Shown: positions 34,106-44,501 of the stretch, in pieces
Numbering within the stretch: position 1 is the stretch's first letter
Layout of the letters: each line of letters starts with the position of its first letter
From: Diadema setosum
Lineage: Eukaryota; Echinodermata; Echinoidea; Diadematoida; Diadematidae
Assembly: GCA_033980235.1 (NCBI GenBank)
Contig: CM067067.1
Coordinates: 8,578,047 to 8,642,046 of the forward strand
Length of the DNA stretch: 64,000 bases
Reading direction: 5' to 3'
Program-made: the position numbers and the translations under genes
The notes under the pieces: model-generated
The model's input: the letters and a program-made list of their open reading frames with translations, nothing else
Told to the model about the DNA's origin: nothing
Database searches by the model: none

Positions 34106-36971
34106 ATCGCTATTATGTACATCCATATTTGTCTACCTACCTATCAATATATCTATCTATCCATCTATCTTTCAAATAAAGATTTTACCTATCCGACATA
34201 ACTTTTTATATGTACCTATCTATCTACTCATCTCTACCTCTTAAACTTGCTTCCTCTCATTTCCTTTCATTGCTTGAAACTTTTAACTCAGAATTCCTGT
34301 TTAACAGCCGGCCCCAAAAGAGTGTTTTCATCAAGTAATACAATTGTACTGTATATAGATAATTCGTCCTAATGGAATGGAATAGATCAGTAACATAATA
34401 CACTATATATAAATGTGAAACAAACAGGGTCACTGCAAGTGGACTGATGTACTCAAGTTTGATGAGCAAAGCACAAAACAAATGATAACAGCAGTAAGAC
34501 TTTTTTTTTTCATTCTTATGGCAATCAATGACCAATGATTATTGCACAGTTCCAAAGATAATTCATACGTTTCAATACACTCCTATCCAAAGTTATTTTG
34601 CTAATACATTCCAAACATTAAAATTTCACATCAGATATAACAAGCGCAACTAAATTTTAAACTAAATTTTAAGGAAATTAAACTCCAACTGATACAGAAG
34701 TATGATACACTTTCCATTGTACAAGTATGAGGGCATGATCTATCACTTTTTATATTGCAGTACAGTACAATTTCAAGAGGTGACCATGTCAAATAAAATC
34801 TGATCTGAAATGCGTTTTCTTTCCAGGTCACTTATATATTTGTAACTTCAGATAATCATTTACATTTGTATCAAAATAACTAGTAATCAATACTGTAACA
34901 CAAAATCAGTCTCAAAGCTACACTACGGCTTCCAACTGCTAAGACTTGGTATGAGATAAGCACCCAAATCTGTCTTAACCATAATATCATACAGAGACAT
35001 CATGTATACCACCGCCATCATGTGAAGCATGTTGCTCATCACACAATGTCGTTTCTGATGCAAATGTGGGTCCTTTTTATGAGGAGTACTGAACATTAAC
35101 TGTTTTTTACAATTACTGCAAAACCAGAAATTTTTCCATGCATTTTTTATTTGTGAATTTCGCAAGCCAAGAATTGCTAAATTGGGGTGCACACAGAAGT
35201 TTTTTTCTGCACCCAATGCCAGTGGCAATTTGTGAAAATTTCATTCCGCAAAAAAAAAAGGGGGCCTTCAGCTCCAATTTACGAAAATTTCTTGCTTTAC
35301 AGTATGCTACATTGTTGAAGAATAAGTGATTGGCAGTTAACCATGGCCACCATTTCACATCGCCATGACTGTCATCATGACCATCATCAACATCACTGTG
35401 TGCACCAGACAATTTCTGAAGAATGAGCTGTCAAAGTTGAAATATTGCTCAGACTGCCCCTCTGTAAAATGATGGAGGCTTACAGGCTTTGTCCTAGATG
35501 TGCGAAGCACCTAGTCAACTAGAATATATGGAACATCAACCTCTGATAAATAGATGTATTACCCACAATATTAATGACTATTTTCCTTTTTTGGGCAAAG
35601 TACCCCAAAGTGAAAGAGAATTGTGACCAAAGAAAATATACTACAAATTCAATTATCCTGCTTGATTCACATACAGGAAGAGAGAGAGAGAGACACAACT
35701 TGATTATGTTCAAATAAAGCTCTAAAAGCAAGAGATTATTAAGCTGAGGAGTGAAGGTCGAGGTGTGAGATTTTCTTCCAATTTTGTCTCCCTCTACAAA
35801 CGAAATTTGTAAGATCGTAACTGCTGATCTATAATATAACACACATGTCAGCAAAAGAGGAACCAGTGGGACTCGAACCTGTCATAAACTGCGCTCCGGG
35901 CAGCGACACTACCACCAGGCTACCCGTGGTTGCCAGCAGTGACACTACCACCAGGCTGTCCCTGTTTGCCGGCAATGACACAATGAACTTGGAACAAATA
36001 CCCAAGCTCAGCAGTGACACAATGAATTTGGAACAAATACCCACACTACAAAATCTTTGCAAAGAAGCAGGTATTTTGAGACAATGAGACAGCTTTATCA
36101 CAAAAATTCCTGCATATTCTGGATTACAATATGTATGTAGACCAATGGAAGTTAAAAAAAGGTTGCACAAGCTCGCCAACAGCTCGCCAACTTTGTATAA
36201 GAGAAAACAAACAAACATGTGTGGACAAGACTTGAGTGTATTCATTCCAGTAAACTTTACTGTGCCATTTGTTTGAATGGCAACAATGTGGTGTGCAATA
36301 TTTGCAAAGATTTACATCAAGCTATTACTCTCACATTCTTGCAATAACTGAGGTCAAAGGCATCTCTGTTGTTGTTGTTGTTGTTTGTTTATTTGTTTTA
36401 TTGTTTGTTTGCTTTTTTTGTGGAGGGGTCATCTGTACTATCTTTACTGGATATTGGAGGGACACAGCAAAACATGACATTTTCAGATCAAATTGCCTTG
36501 CAGCAATGTAATGGCAATCAACAATAACCTACAACAATTTAGTTTTGTTTTCTCAACAGGCTGACAGCATACCTAGTGTGCTACAAGCCTAAAGTGTTTG
36601 AAGTTGTTTGTGGATGCTACATGATGCATTGTGAACAAAATATTATTTTACATTAGATGCAGATTTGTAATAATGTCATATTGTATATTGATAATTGGAG
36701 ATCACAAATATCCCATTTAGAAAGTAAGAAAACAATGTACTATAATTTCAGCGTATTGTACATGTGTACATTGCTTACCGGTATTGATTAGCAAGAGGAG
36801 ACACACATTGATATACCATATATTTGCAATCAGCTGTACCTCGGTATTAATGAAAGCATGCCTTCATGTATTTACTCATGAGTTATTATGTGGAGTGTCA
36901 ATGGAGGTAAGTTTCATAAATCCAATGCACGTAAGGGGTGAATACAAGTAGCTGCAGCTTGGGGGAGCATC
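33700..36971. other. AT-rich interval before TMUB; no gene seen
   Basis: Contains a poly-A tract (34075-34101), short TATC-like repeats (34130-34170), a palindromic element (35114-35306), and a tRNA-like repeat with a tandem extension (35860-36060). Part of the right end could be the 3' UTR of TMUB. Confidence 0.5.
35862..35935 (-). tRNA. Weak tRNA-like sequence, likely SINE-derived
   Basis: The minus strand reads GGGTAGCCTGGTGGTAGTGT, a clear A box/D arm, then a CGCTGCCCGGAGCG hairpin and CAGGTTCGAGTCCC, a B box. The acceptor and T stems pair poorly. Adjacent sequence to about 36055 repeats ACACTACCACCAGGCT and CAATGAATTTGGAACAAATA in tandem. Confidence 0.35.
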
Positions 36972-37332
36972 TCATGCCCGCCACGCAGCCAGTAACGCCA
37001 GTAGGAATACGACTGTGACGGCCGTCAGTGACAATGTGGATGTGGCATTAAACATGAAGCGGTACTGGAACCGGAGGTACCACACAAAGGCCAGGATACA
37101 GGCAAAGAGCGGCACCATGTACCGGCCCAGGTCGTGCTCCCCACCCCCTGCGTCTGATGGGTGGCGCCGGTGTTGGCCCTGCCCGGTACCAGCCTGTGAC
37201 ACCTGGCAGTGAATGACGTGCTGGTTAGTGATGCCGTAGGTGGCAAGGGTTCGGCTGTCGTCTGTTAGGAGCTGGCCGTTTGATATTAGCCGCACAGTCT
37301 TCCCAGCTCGTATCTCTGATGCAAAAGTTTCC
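36972..37332 (-). CDS. TMUB1: TMUB exon 2 (rest of ubiquitin-like domain and C-terminal TM pair)
   Basis: The acceptor ttaaag lies at 37333-37338, and the first base completes an Arg codon. The frame reads ETFASEIRAGKTVRLISNG, then LLTDDSRTLATYGI, then the hydrophobic pair. The stop is TGA at 36972-36974. Confidence 0.92.
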
Positions 37333-39990
37333 CTTTAATTGCAGAAAATGAAACAAAACAAAACAAATCTTTTACATCTGACGATGCTTTATGAAAATAT
37401 AGTAGACTCCAGAAGTGACTATCACTAGTAAACCATTGTTCAATCTTTTAAAACTTTCTTGTTGAGCATCAATAGCTATATGTACAGTCATCAAAATTAT
37501 CTCTGAAGTGGTTAATGTGGGTATCTCATTGGGCTGGAGACTAGTTGGTAACCTGTGGTGACTCAAGTCTCCCTTCTCATGGAATGGTCATGGAGACATC
37601 TCTGTGACATCTCCACAATGTCTCCTGGAATACACATAGCTCAGTCACTAGGTAGTTGTAAGAGAATCAAACATGTTCAATTTTTCTGAGGAGACTCTTT
37701 CCAGTCTCCACCTAGTCGTTAACAACATCTCCTTCCAGCCATGGAGACTAATTTATTGGCAAAGTCAGTCTCCAAGATGTCTCAGCGACTTTGTGGAGAT
37801 CCACTGATGACCTACCGAAGGCATCGCTGAGATGACTTTTTGACTTCTGGATGAATGAATTATTACCTAAATTTAAAGAGGTCTCTGAAGTCGTTGTGGA
37901 CTCGCCTTCTTGGCGAGAGCACAAGCCAAGTCACATGAGTCACAGCGACTGATCAGTCGCAGCAGTCGCAACAGTCGCAACGACATTTCTCCGATGAGGT
38001 ATGTCCTCAATTAATCCTTACATTGTAATTGTGTGATTACTGCTTTGCATAGGAAGCTGCTTTAAAATCACCTATGGCAAATTTCTTTCTCTTACACTGA
38101 ATATTTTCAAAGAATGGCTACACTATGACATTAAGCAGCATAACTGGATGAACTTTTATTTTATTTTATGGGTCACATGGGCCTGTGCAATTGGCACTTT
38201 TGTCAGCAAATACTTGCTGGTAGCCTTGTATATGTAGCACCCGTGCCTCCAATCAATTTGGCTTGTAGTGAGGTAGAAAAAAAAGACTAATAGAATATCA
38301 CTATGGTGACAGGTATGCCTCTGTTATACCGCACAATCTCCCAGCGGGTGTACAACTGTACAGTACATCTTGCCAATACATGTACATGTATGTACTAAGT
38401 TTCATGAAGATATATTGAACCATTTCTATTAAATATGGAGAAAAAAAATGCATTTTTTGTATTTTCACTTGACCTTTGACCCCATGCCCTACATCTTGTT
38501 CTAGAGAATCTTCATCTGGTAAAACAGTGCACATATAAGAATGCACTAAGTTTCATGGAAATACTTGCAGAGATATTTGGGAAATAGTGAAATATCAGAA
38601 TTTGACCTTCACCTATGAACTTTGACATTGAACCTGTGCATCCACAAGTTGATGGGTTTAGTTTTGTCCATTTAATACATATGCCAAGTTTAAAATGAAT
38701 GTACCTCAATTGGTAATTAGTTCCATTGTCCACAAAATTGATTATGGACAAAAGGACAACCTGAAGACACATCAGGTAAATGCCTCTTGTGACACTTTGT
38801 GACGGAACCATAAAAATGACGACAATTAAACAGCAAAAACTGAGGACACTAAGTATTTTGTCCAGGTACATTCTCCCTTGAAAATGATGTATGAAAGCAT
38901 ACACAGTTCTAATGCTGAAAATGATGGTGCACCATTGTGACAGATACAAAAGACATACAATTATATTTTGGGACATTTCCATTTGTTGTTCAGTTTTTAA
39001 CTGCACATCATCCCAAATGTCTAAAAATTAACACAACTATGAAAGTTGGTCTAAATACCTTCTGAAATTGCCCAGTGTGTCATCCATATTTGTGGATACC
39101 ATCCTGTCAGTTTCATCGAGAAATTTCAATTTGATTGAAATAACTCCGCTTGCAGATTGGTCCCTTATTCTCTGTGATGGCCCTGTAGCTCCACTGGTTT
39201 CAGCTTGAGAAAATGTTTCTGACCGGCTACTGGTACTTTGACTTTCACTCGAGTGGTCTGACTCATTTGTCAATGGTTCCTGCCCACCTTCAGGCCCCTC
39301 GGCAGAAACAATGGGCGGGGAAGCAGTATTTGCTGGAATAGTCCTCTTCCGAACACACTGCTCACTTGAACTGACATGAATATCTTCAACTCTCTCCTGC
39401 ACAATGACTTCTGGTGGCTCATGGTGCGTGCTGACTCCATCTGTAGCATCCACTCCAGCAAAAGGGTCTGATGTGCAGCAGTCTGGGTTATCACTTTCTT
39501 TAGTGGTTTCAGAAGAGTTACACCCTGAATACTGACCACAAGAACTCGCTAAATTTTGCTCATTCTCCTGCCTCCCTGTGGATTTGTTATCTGCTGTAGT
39601 ACTAAAGCATGCTTTTGAGTTGCCAGAGAGCAAATCCTGACTCTCCTTATTTGAGTGGCTGTGTGAAAGGGGCACCTCACTGGCTGGCACTTCAGTCTCA
39701 TTGCCCCGCTTGTGTTCATCACCAGTACCATCAGCACTGTGTGTCTCCCTGTTACTGGGCGTATCTGAAATTGTTTCCCTCCCATCCTCTTCTGAATAAG
39801 TTGATTCGGAAGTTGATGACTCGGGATCCACAACAGACGCTGGGTCGACAACTGAGCCTGGACGATCCTGCCAGTAGGAATGTTGCTCCTGCACTGAAGT
39901 GGAGAACCAGGCAGCCACCACTGTTGCCACGGCTACAATAACAGTCACCAGTACTGTGACCTCATCCCCAATACCTTCTATCAGACTCAT
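36972..39990 (-). CDS. TMUB1: Transmembrane and ubiquitin-like domain-containing protein (TMUB1/TMUB2 type)
   Basis: Two exons on the minus strand: 39990-39059 (310 codons plus two bases) and 37332-36972, giving 430 residues. The ATG at 39990 is chosen because the protein then starts MSLIEGIGDEVTVL, matching MTLIEGVGDEVTVL of vertebrate TMUB; the in-frame TTG upstream is not needed. Domains: an N-terminal membrane segment (about 11-29); a long Ser/Thr/Glu-rich linker (about 30-280); a ubiquitin-like domain (about 284-356, ISIKLKFL to HVIHCQVS); and a pair of C-terminal membrane segments (about 383-400 and 408-428). TMUB proteins sit in the ER membrane, where TMUB1 is linked to ER-associated degradation and receptor recycling (family knowledge). 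At 430 residues it is longer than vertebrate TMUB (roughly 245-320), all of the excess being in the linker. TMUB1 and TMUB2 cannot be told apart here. Confidence 0.92.
37519..38008. mobile_element. TIR repeat (TATCTCATTGGGCTGGAGAC)
   Basis: It starts GGGTATCTCATTGGGCTGGA and ends CTCCGATGAGGTATGTCC, roughly inverted. The interior is full of GTCTCC/GGAGAC and a doubled GCAGTCGCAACAGTCGCAA. The second copy is at 56534-56952. Lies inside the TMUB intron. Confidence 0.65.
38315..38795 (-). mobile_element. Diverged AGGTCA-rich repeat, minus strand
   Basis: Read on the minus strand it contains CAAGAGGCATTTACC, TTCAGGTTGTCCTTTTGTCC, ATTTTGTGGACAATGG, and later GGGGTCAAAGGTCAAGTG, the order seen at 57739-59010. 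The ends are eroded. Confidence 0.5.
39059..39990 (-). CDS. TMUB1: TMUB exon 1 (N-terminal TM, acidic linker, start of ubiquitin-like domain)
   Basis: The reading frame runs from ATG at 39990 to donor AGAAG|gtattt. The last residues DDTLGNFR align with the DTIGxxKR turn of TMUB ubiquitin-like domains. The linker is rich in Ser, Thr, Glu and Gly, with repeated SS/TS runs, and is likely disordered. Confidence 0.93.
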
Positions 39991-40798
39991 AGTCGCCAAT
40001 GTCTACAGTAGATCATCATGCCTATATGGGAGAAAACATTTGAATATTACTTTTGACATATACTGTACTATGCAATCTTTCTCCAACACAATTCCTTGCC
40101 TATGAGAACCTGGTAAGCCCTGTACAAAGTTAATGGGGATTACAGTACTCCTATATCATTTTATGCAATAAATTAGAAGTGGTCGCAGTTAAGGTACAAG
40201 TTTGTAAGAAATGCTATCAATAGCATCAATACAATTTCTTGAACACAATGTGGGACACAACTACATGTAACGGAATGGCCAAATCGATTATCTCTGCTTA
40301 TGGATATTTATTAGTTCAAATCCATTAGGCCATACTATTTAATATGGAGCAGTTGTCAAATGCAATTATAAGCCTACATTTACAGGAAGTATATCATGCA
40401 AATGCATGTCAACTTGGAATACCCCCTAAATGCATGTCAACTTGGAATACCCCCTAACGAATGAATACCTAGATATGTTCCATTTATTTCATATTTTTTT
40501 CTATGATTTTTTTTTTCAATATGCAGAGTACTTGGATATATGCCCACAAAAACCTTCCAAACCAATATTCTGTGCAAAGTCTTTTGTTTATAAAATCCTA
40601 ATAGTAACATGGAAACATGCAAGTTATGCTCAATCTCTAAGGGGAAAAGTGCATTCCAGTGTCTTTTGCTAATCATATTGGTTTTCACACAATGATTGAC
40701 AGATGATGTCACTGGCAGAATCTCAGTTTGGAAGGTGTTTAGCAAGTATTTCCAAGTAATCTGAAGAAAACCAGTTGAAATATCATTGTACAAATTAT

Positions 40799-41479
40799 AT
40801 GTGACCATGAATCATAAAACCAACAAAAAGTCGCACCCCTTGATTGAGGTGAAATGGGTCAACCCAGTCAATCTTGATTTTTTTATTCAATATTTTCTGA
40901 AAGAGCTATTCTTCCTCTACATTATTCATAAGTATGGGATCATAAATGAATGGGAAAGTGTGTTTTCAGCAGTTTTTCTACAACCCTTTTTTCAGAGAGT
41001 AGTGTGATCAAGTATGTCTTTGAGGCCCCTTTTCATTTCTTGAAAATCCTTTGCAAACCCTTCACTTTCAACTCTAATAACATTTGAAAGGTTAATGCTA
41101 CTGCTTTGAAAGTTGGCATTATTACTCATAGACAGAATGTGTTGATAGAGCATGCTCAATCTCAGACTAATCGGATAATCTCTTCATTGTTGTTGCTCTG
41201 GTGGTTTACATCCTGCCTTTTGTCGCTTTCATTACGCAGCTAGCATGGCTTGGTAAAGATTAAGCACTTGAATAGACCCTGTACTTCAGAGCCTCTTTTC
41301 TCAGTTCACACTTTTCCAGAGTGTGTGCTTTCTTTCCAATATTTAGAAAAGTTTGAAGGGTTCATTTGAAATAAGTTATACATCATTCTAAAGCTTGAGT
41401 CTGCTCTTTCAGAATCTGCCCTTAACTAAAAATTCATGTCTAGCGACTTTTTGTTGGTTTTGTGATACAGGGTCACATA
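40799..41479. mobile_element. Foldback element with TATGTGACC ends
   Basis: TATGTGACCATGAATCATAA at the left and GATACAGGGTCACATA at the right are inverted, and CCAACAAAAAGTCGC pairs with GCGACTTTTTGTTGG. 681 bp. It is the uninterrupted relative of 51547-52700. Confidence 0.82.
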
Positions 41480-41630
41480 CTTGTAAATGTCACATATCAT
41501 TCTTTTAGCCACAAACAATTAAGTGATGATCAGGGTAATATGAATCCATACAACTCAACATACATTTGCATTGCAAAGTTCCTCAATTTTCCTTGACACT
41601 TTGGTGAATTACAAAAGTTGGTAGTTTTAA

Positions 41631-41718
41631 CCTGTTGAGGATGAGTCCCGAGTATACTTGCGGAAGTGTCTATGGGAAATGCATGTTGTAGCAAAATCAA
41701 ACTGTCCTAAATGGGTTA
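41631..41718. repeat. Short element with TTGAGGATGAGTCCCGAGTA
   Basis: About 90 bp whose copy at 51417-51507 has better inverted ends (AACCCGTTGAGGACG and CGTCCTCAACGGGTT). Both contain GAGTCCCGAGTATACT and GGGAAATGC(A/G)TGTTGTAGC. Confidence 0.7.
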
Positions 41719-43095
41719 AAGGCAGATTAACATGTGATATTGAAGTTAAATGCCTTATTATAACATCACATGTAGCATTTGTTTCAACAACATCCCATGT
41801 GTATGGAGAGTAATATTGAGACAAAATACATTGTAGATACTCCTTATTTATATTCTTAACTAGTCACATACACCATGCACAGGTCTTTGACTTTAGAAAA
41901 TCTTTGTGGGTTAACAGTAAATCCATTTTTGTCATAACTGTCTCAAGAAATTTTTGAGCATACAACACAACAGAGCTATCCAAATTCCTCTTCTCTGAAT
42001 GACATTGATGTAGGGTAAAACCCCCAATATTCGGTCATTTAAGCTTTTCTACAATATTTTTCAAACTAAAATAATACATACATACATCATATCTACAGCA
42101 ATGTATGTGAAATATATTAAATTTCTTTAATCTCAATTTCCATTTTGTTAACTATCTCACAGAATTTCACAAAATCCCAAAATATATCACCTTGAAAATT
42201 CCCCAGAATACGGTCACCGCCACCAGAATTTGGTCACGCGATATGCGCATTCAAAGTCAATGCGTGTTCAAGGCAGCTGAAAAATGCGCCGCGCACTACC
42301 TCGTTGGCGCAAAATTGCATCGGGGATGTTGTGGCGCCCGTTGGTGACCAAATACTGGGAAATCGGCACTTGCATTCAACCCTCGTACATTGAGACACTG
42401 CATCGGCACATATGGAAACTTTGTTTTTCTTTTGCGTTTTTGAGGATACCATCACACTCCAAGCTTGCAATAAGCAAAAAATCCCGCGAGAACGGCGTAT
42501 TTCTCAATTTTTAGCGCTTTTTCGGCGACCCGTACTCTTAAAACTGGGCTTAATCCACGCGCGCTTTTGGAAAGTCACGCCGATTCTGCACTTTTGATGG
42601 TGAAATTTGGGACTTTGGATGGAATTCCAGTGCATGGTACTTTCAATCGATAATTGGGCACTGTTTAAAGTGATCTTTATTTTTTTCATATTTCACACAA
42701 AAAGAAATAAAAAATCACCAAATCAACTTTACAAAAATTCTGCATTAGTTGCATTTGCTGTTCCACTAACTATACACAGCCCAGTCGCTGTACATGGTAC
42801 GTCGCGACAGGGCTGTACGCGCGCGACCACCAACCACTAGGAGAGCGACGTAATTGTATTACGATAGCTTTGAATTTTGATACTTAACATCATTTTTGTC
42901 ACCTCAAACTCAACGAGTATACTTTTCAATATTTACTCTACACCTGATGCTATCAGTATTCAAATGTACGCAATGAAACTTACAGAAATTGATCATCATA
43001 TCCAGCATGTCCACACGGTACACAATCTTTCACGCCAGGCCTAACTATACACAGCCCAGTCGCTGTATGGTACGTCGCGACGTACATTACCATGT

Positions 43096-43172
43096 ACAGC
43101 GGTAGAGCTCAGTCGGTAGAGCATCGGTCTAGCAATCCGGAGGTCTCGGGTTCGAATCCCGATGGAATCCCA
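43096..43172 (+). tRNA. tRNA-Ala(AGC)-like sequence, probably SINE-derived
   Basis: GGTAGAGCTCAGTCGGTAGA is an A box and D arm. The loop CTAGCAA carries AGC at 43131-43133, in a stem with one mismatch. TCGGG-TTCGAAT-CCCGA (43146-43162) is a perfect T arm. The 3' TGGAATCCC does not pair with the 5' end, so an acceptor stem is missing, which argues for a tRNA-derived repeat. Confidence 0.5.
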
Positions 43173-43489
43173 TTTTCTTTGCTCACTTTTCCACTAATAA
43201 TTTATATTCTTTCTGGTCAGTTTATTCTGTCTTTATCTGTTAATTGTAGTCAGTTTTGCAACCTACCTCCCATCCAGTATGCAGTAAAACCACTTCATTG
43301 TAGCTACATGCATATCCACACTACGTTCATGACAAACTTTATGACAAAACAGCCCAAAACTTTATTTCATAGAATCATACATGCAATTCCTAATGGAATG
43401 GGAGTGGTGATGCAGCTCAGGTCAGCTTCTCACTCTCAAGTCTCACATACATGCATGCAGACACTTTGACCGAAAGATCGGTCTGTATC

Positions 43490-43605
43490 TGTCCGTCGGG
43501 GAATGTTCCGCGGAGACTGCGTCTGGCTTCACGGATCCCCTCGGAGGACAGCGTCAATGGCAAAATATAAAAGAGTCCTCCGGACAGACGGATCTTTCTC
43601 TGTTT
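43490..43605. repeat. Dispersed GC-rich block (copy 1)
   Basis: Its minus strand contains GGGGATCCGTGAAGCCAGAC, then GCAGTCTCCGCGGAACATTC and CCCGACGGACAGATACAG, matching 55272-55350 almost exactly. Relative to that copy it has about 30 extra bases. About 0.85-0.95 kb upstream of the ATP6V1F start. Confidence 0.75.
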
Positions 43606-44453
43606 AGCAGACACTGCACTTCGTTTCACACCACCCACTGCACCTTCCACAGTCCCACTTGTTCGATATTTCGTATGGTAAATTGACCAAACCAATCTTT
43701 GACAGTTTCGTCTTATTCAGGTCCTTCTTCTGAACTCTACGCCACACGGTTTGCGTGTCCAATTTTCATTTTTACTTAAACTTACGACACTATTTGTCGA
43801 CGTGCGACTGTTTATTAATGACCAAAATACAAAAATCTCATACTTACGGACACATAAACAAATTGGGTTGCACACCAACGATCCCAACACATCACATCGG
43901 CCGACTGATGATGAGCAAGTGGGAGCACCTATGCGGAGGGAGGATCAAGGGCACAGTCAGCAGGGCCGGGGTGAGTTCGGTGCAACCTAGACACATGGAA
44001 TCACACTGGGAGACGATGATTATAAGGGTGTGTACGTCTTTGCGAAATGATGTTAGTTATCTGACACATGGGAATGTAAAAAGTCAATATGATAAAGATC
44101 ATCATGATCATAATATGAGCGAAAAATTTTTTATATATTTTCCGGCGAATTTGCTCCTCACCTACCAATCTTTACCCTACTTTACAAATAGAATCGTCCA
44201 TATCCACTTGTGATTTCACTCATATCCTTTCATGGTACGGCTCATACACACAGCATAGCATCGGGATCCTGCTCGCCGCTCCATCCCATGCCAGCTCGTC
44301 CTCGTGCCTGTGATGTGTATGTACAAACTGTAGCTCCGTAGATCCTAGATGTGCAGCAGATCACAGCAGCCAGCAGCTATACACTGTTTCTGTCAGGTGA
44401 TCTCGATCTCATAACCGACTGTGCGGAGTTGAGGGTGACCAAATTGTGGGAAA

Positions 44454-44501
44454 ATGGCTCATTTATCCAAAGGGAAACTTGTAGCTGTTATTGGTGATGA
44501 A
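44454..44501 (+). CDS. ATP6V1F: ATP6V1F exon 1
   Basis: 16 codons from ATG to donor GAA|gtaagt, encoding [16 protein letters not shown]. The LxAVIGDE block forms the first strand of the subunit F fold. Confidence 0.95.

Larger units (their letters stand above)
37333..39058 (-). other. TMUB intron
   Basis: A single 1.7-kb intron. It carries a TIR repeat copy (37519-38008) and a minus-strand fragment of the AGGTCA-rich repeat (about 38315-38795). No exon signal was seen. Confidence 0.7.
39991..44453. other. Divergent interval between TMUB and ATP6V1F
   Basis: The 4.5 kb between two genes read in opposite directions must hold both promoters. Repeats occupy 40799-41479 and 41631-41718. 42765-43172 has paired CTATACACAGCCCAGTCG units and a tRNA-like sequence. 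44230-44453, just before the ATP6V1F start, is GC-richer and probably its 5' UTR and promoter. Confidence 0.5.

Noticed and set aside
37025..37246. Second open frame opposite and within TMUB exon 2
   Set aside because: Shadow frame of the conserved TMUB coding sequence; it lacks any family match.
43096..43172. Functional tRNA-Ala gene
   Set aside because: The acceptor stem is absent and the anticodon stem has a mismatch, so I list it only as tRNA-like.
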